A DNA stretch of 64,000 bases from Polyodon spathula. Its lineage: Eukaryota > Chordata > Actinopteri > Acipenseriformes > Polyodontidae. This document shows positions 61,601-64,000 of the stretch, one piece after another. Position 1 is the first letter of the stretch. Each line of letters begins with the position of its first letter. The stretch is taken from assembly GCF_017654505.1 (NCBI RefSeq), contig NC_054536.1, forward strand, positions 16,432,294-16,496,293, written 5' to 3'. The notes beneath the pieces are model-generated. The model made no database searches. It was not told the DNA's origin and saw only the letters and a program-made list of their open reading frames with translations. Made by a program: the position numbers and the translations under genes.

Positions 61601-64000
61601 CTTTATTGAATTTGATAAAGCAATTTCTTGATGATGCTTAACGCGCATTGCTCTGTCCTATGGCAATGGCTAACAGGAATCTATTAAGCCAGCCATGCTT
61701 TTGTGGGTCTGAATATAAACTAAATTTAGTGATGGGTGACAGCATGTTTGATTGAGTGATATATGTACGAGATGACTGCAAAAGATTTGATGTGTAACAC
61801 TGAAAAATGAAACAATTGCAACTTTGCAAAACACTCACAAAACAGCAGCACGTTTTCAATTTTAGTTGAGGAAGATCACTGTCGTGAGATGAGCCTACAA
61901 CTGCACATCCACTGCCTTATCCAGAATATGGAATATAGGGTTATAGGAAGGCGAACATCTGTCTATGGTGAAATATTGGCAAGGGGATGGGCCGAGGCTG
62001 AAAGCCGAGGTCTGTTTAAGCTCTGAAAGTGTTGCTATAACTCATTACACAGATGCTTGCAGCTCTATAATTCCATTATATTGCTTAATTATAAATACAC
62101 ATGTTAAAAATCCAGTTATAATTGTTTTTTAATCACTACCAACCTGTATTAAGTCCATTGTCAATTCATTGAAACAAGGGAAAAGGTTGATGAAAGGAAT
62201 ATCATTTTGAATGGACTGCAGTTGAACAGAATTCTGAGCGGTGCCTCAGGTATGATTTTTTTAAAGCAGGAGACGTCAACCATATTGATATGGAGAATAC
62301 ACCATGGCACAGACGTCATGAATAGGATTTATTTGTGATGGTGAATTGTGCACTCTGGTTGGCTGAAAAAACAATTAACTGGGTCATTTCAGGAGTGCTG
62401 GTTTGTTAAGAAAATTGGGCAATTATTATGGCAACTGGAACTTGTCCAGAAGGTCGTAAACCTTGTAGAGTATTTTTCAAATAATTAAGTGACAGACTGG
62501 AAAGGGAAAGAGAAAAGAACAATATAAGTTTTTCTTTTATTCCACAGTGAGTAAATTTTAAACCCACTGATGTGGAAAGAAACCCTCCTCTCTTCCCTTC
62601 TTTTCTCTGCAGGGTTTAAGTTTTAGAACCTTGAAAAATCACCAGAAGGGGAGCAATAGAGCTCCCACCAGTGCAGAGGCCCTTGCACGATAGTGTGCTA
62701 GTCTGTAAGATCAAGTTGTCTTTGTTTATGAAACTGTTAAGTCAGGACACATCATATTTAGTTTTTACCGCAAAGCACTGCCATTCTGGAAAAGGGTAGA
62801 GATAATAACAAAAGAAAACGATGAACCCTTCCCAGCCATCAAGAATGACCCACTGCTGCCCAATTAGAATGTGACAATGATAGATGGGGCTGGGGAAAAA
62901 AAAGTTGACCTCTTGCTGGCTCTTCAAAAAGTGAACGAACTGGAACATTTCCTACTAAAGTAAAACATAAACTGGAAAAGCTGCTTCTGTCTCCTTCACT
63001 AAGCTTCCAATTTTCCTTCAACTGCTAATATCCCCTTAGTCGCATCTGTCCTTGCAGTGAGCACACAGACACTTCTTGCTGCAATAAAAAAAGAGCCAGT
63101 TGCTGCATCGATACTATTGATAATAAATAGCACAGCTTTACACCCCTGTTTTGATCTTGCTCCTGTAAAAGCACCCCTCCGTCCAAACCAATAGGACTCT
63201 ACAGCACTCTACTCGCTTGCAAAAACACAATACTCTCTACAGTGCTTCCTCACTAAGCAATCCATTAAATCCACTATGCTTTTTACACCAAAAAAAAAAA
63301 AGCAAAGTCCCAGAAGGTATCACAACCAGATTTACTAGACTCGGCAGTGGGATAATCAGCTGAAGATGGACTGTAACAGTGGAAGACTGGATGCTTACAG
63401 TTTCTTGACCGGCTGGTGGACATGTCTTGGTGGAGCCTCCCAGGGCCAGTACCAGTGCACAAGCATTGAGCCATCACACTATTCCTTCCCCAGAGGCTTT
63501 ACTCCCAACGGTCACAGACAGACATAGTGCTCTTACAACCTTACACCCCCGTGACAGTGAGGCAACCAGCATGGGAAGCTGCTTTGTTAAATTGGTTTAC
63601 AAAGTGTAGGTTTGAATTCAGTTCCTCGGCCATGCTAGAAGCACATACCTGGTTTCTGCTATACAATACATAATCAGACTTCTGTAATCTCAATTGTGTC
63701 TGATAATACACACAGATATAACTGGTTAAATTACAAAGATTCAGTGTGAATCTCAACTGTGAATCAAAGCCTTTCTACAATGTAGAGGTCGATTAAAATG
63801 AGATAAGTGGAGTCTTGCAAAATTTTCAGAGCTTTGCTCCAAAATACTATTTTCATAAGTCCTTTTTAAATCAGAGCAATCACTTGCTCCACTGGCCATG
63901 TTGCTCCTGTGCTACTTATTATCTCAGTGCCACCTGCTGCTGAGGTCCAATTTTCAATCTGAAAGAGCCCAATTATGATACACCTAGTTCAGGGTGTGTA
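58634..64000. other. POU6F2 upstream intron to window edge, nothing recognised
   Basis: No exon, RNA gene or clear transposon seen. There is a C17 run at 60244-60260. Only chance frames of 60-106 codons occur. Confidence 0.5.

Overview
This window is vertebrate nuclear DNA. It holds the 3' half of one recognisable host gene, POU6F2 (class VI POU-homeodomain transcription factor), on the minus strand, set in AT-rich intron and flank full of transposable elements. Five coding exons can be placed with matching splice signals and reading phases, 5'-to-3' in gene order: 44854-44714, 33257-33048, 30166-29998, 28262-28094 and 17758-17353. They encode the last 364 residues: an Ala tract, two NAQGQ-containing blocks, a Ser tract, the POU-specific domain and the POU homeodomain. 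Earlier exons (N-terminus and the Gln/Pro-rich exon known in mammalian POU6F2) were not found up to 64000 and should lie beyond the right edge. The terminal exon has a second in-frame acceptor exactly 108 nt upstream (exon start 17866). Using it would add 36 residues inside the POU-specific domain, the same kind of insert known from the mammalian RPF-1/POU6F2 long isoform.

The repeat content suggests a fish, and I would guess a non-teleost ray-finned fish such as sturgeon or paddlefish. It includes CR1 LINEs with GTTCTTAT-type tails, Tc1 elements, a piggyBac remnant, hAT-like remnants, a tRNA-derived SINE family and many (TA)n arrays. The species-level guess is inference only.

Layout. 1-780: decayed hAT-like coding remnant. 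781-17288: 3' flank and probable 3' UTR, with a C36 tract, a long-inverted-repeat MITE (7893-8370), an LTR-like repeat (8584-9283), a short palindromic MITE (11401-11540) and a complete tRNA-derived SINE (15253-15656). 17353-17866: terminal POU6F2 exon with both acceptors. 17867-28093: intron with two LTR-like repeats and a broken piggyBac transposase (24080-25125). 28094-30166: two closely spaced exons. 33048-33257: the NAQGQ exon. 33258-44713: intron with a truncated SINE, a 5'-truncated CR1 whose reverse-transcriptase frame is still open (38042-40117), another LTR-like repeat and a CR1 tail next to the exon. 44714-44854: Ala-tract exon. 44855-64000: upstream intron, with a four-component nested repeat (47509-48767) and two broken Tc1 elements separated by a (TA)n(CA)n array (55057-57939).

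Apart from the retroelement frame, the only functional protein-coding capacity I can support is POU6F2. I found no previously undescribed multi-gene system. The best biological signal is the conserved tandem-acceptor switch inside the POU-specific domain.
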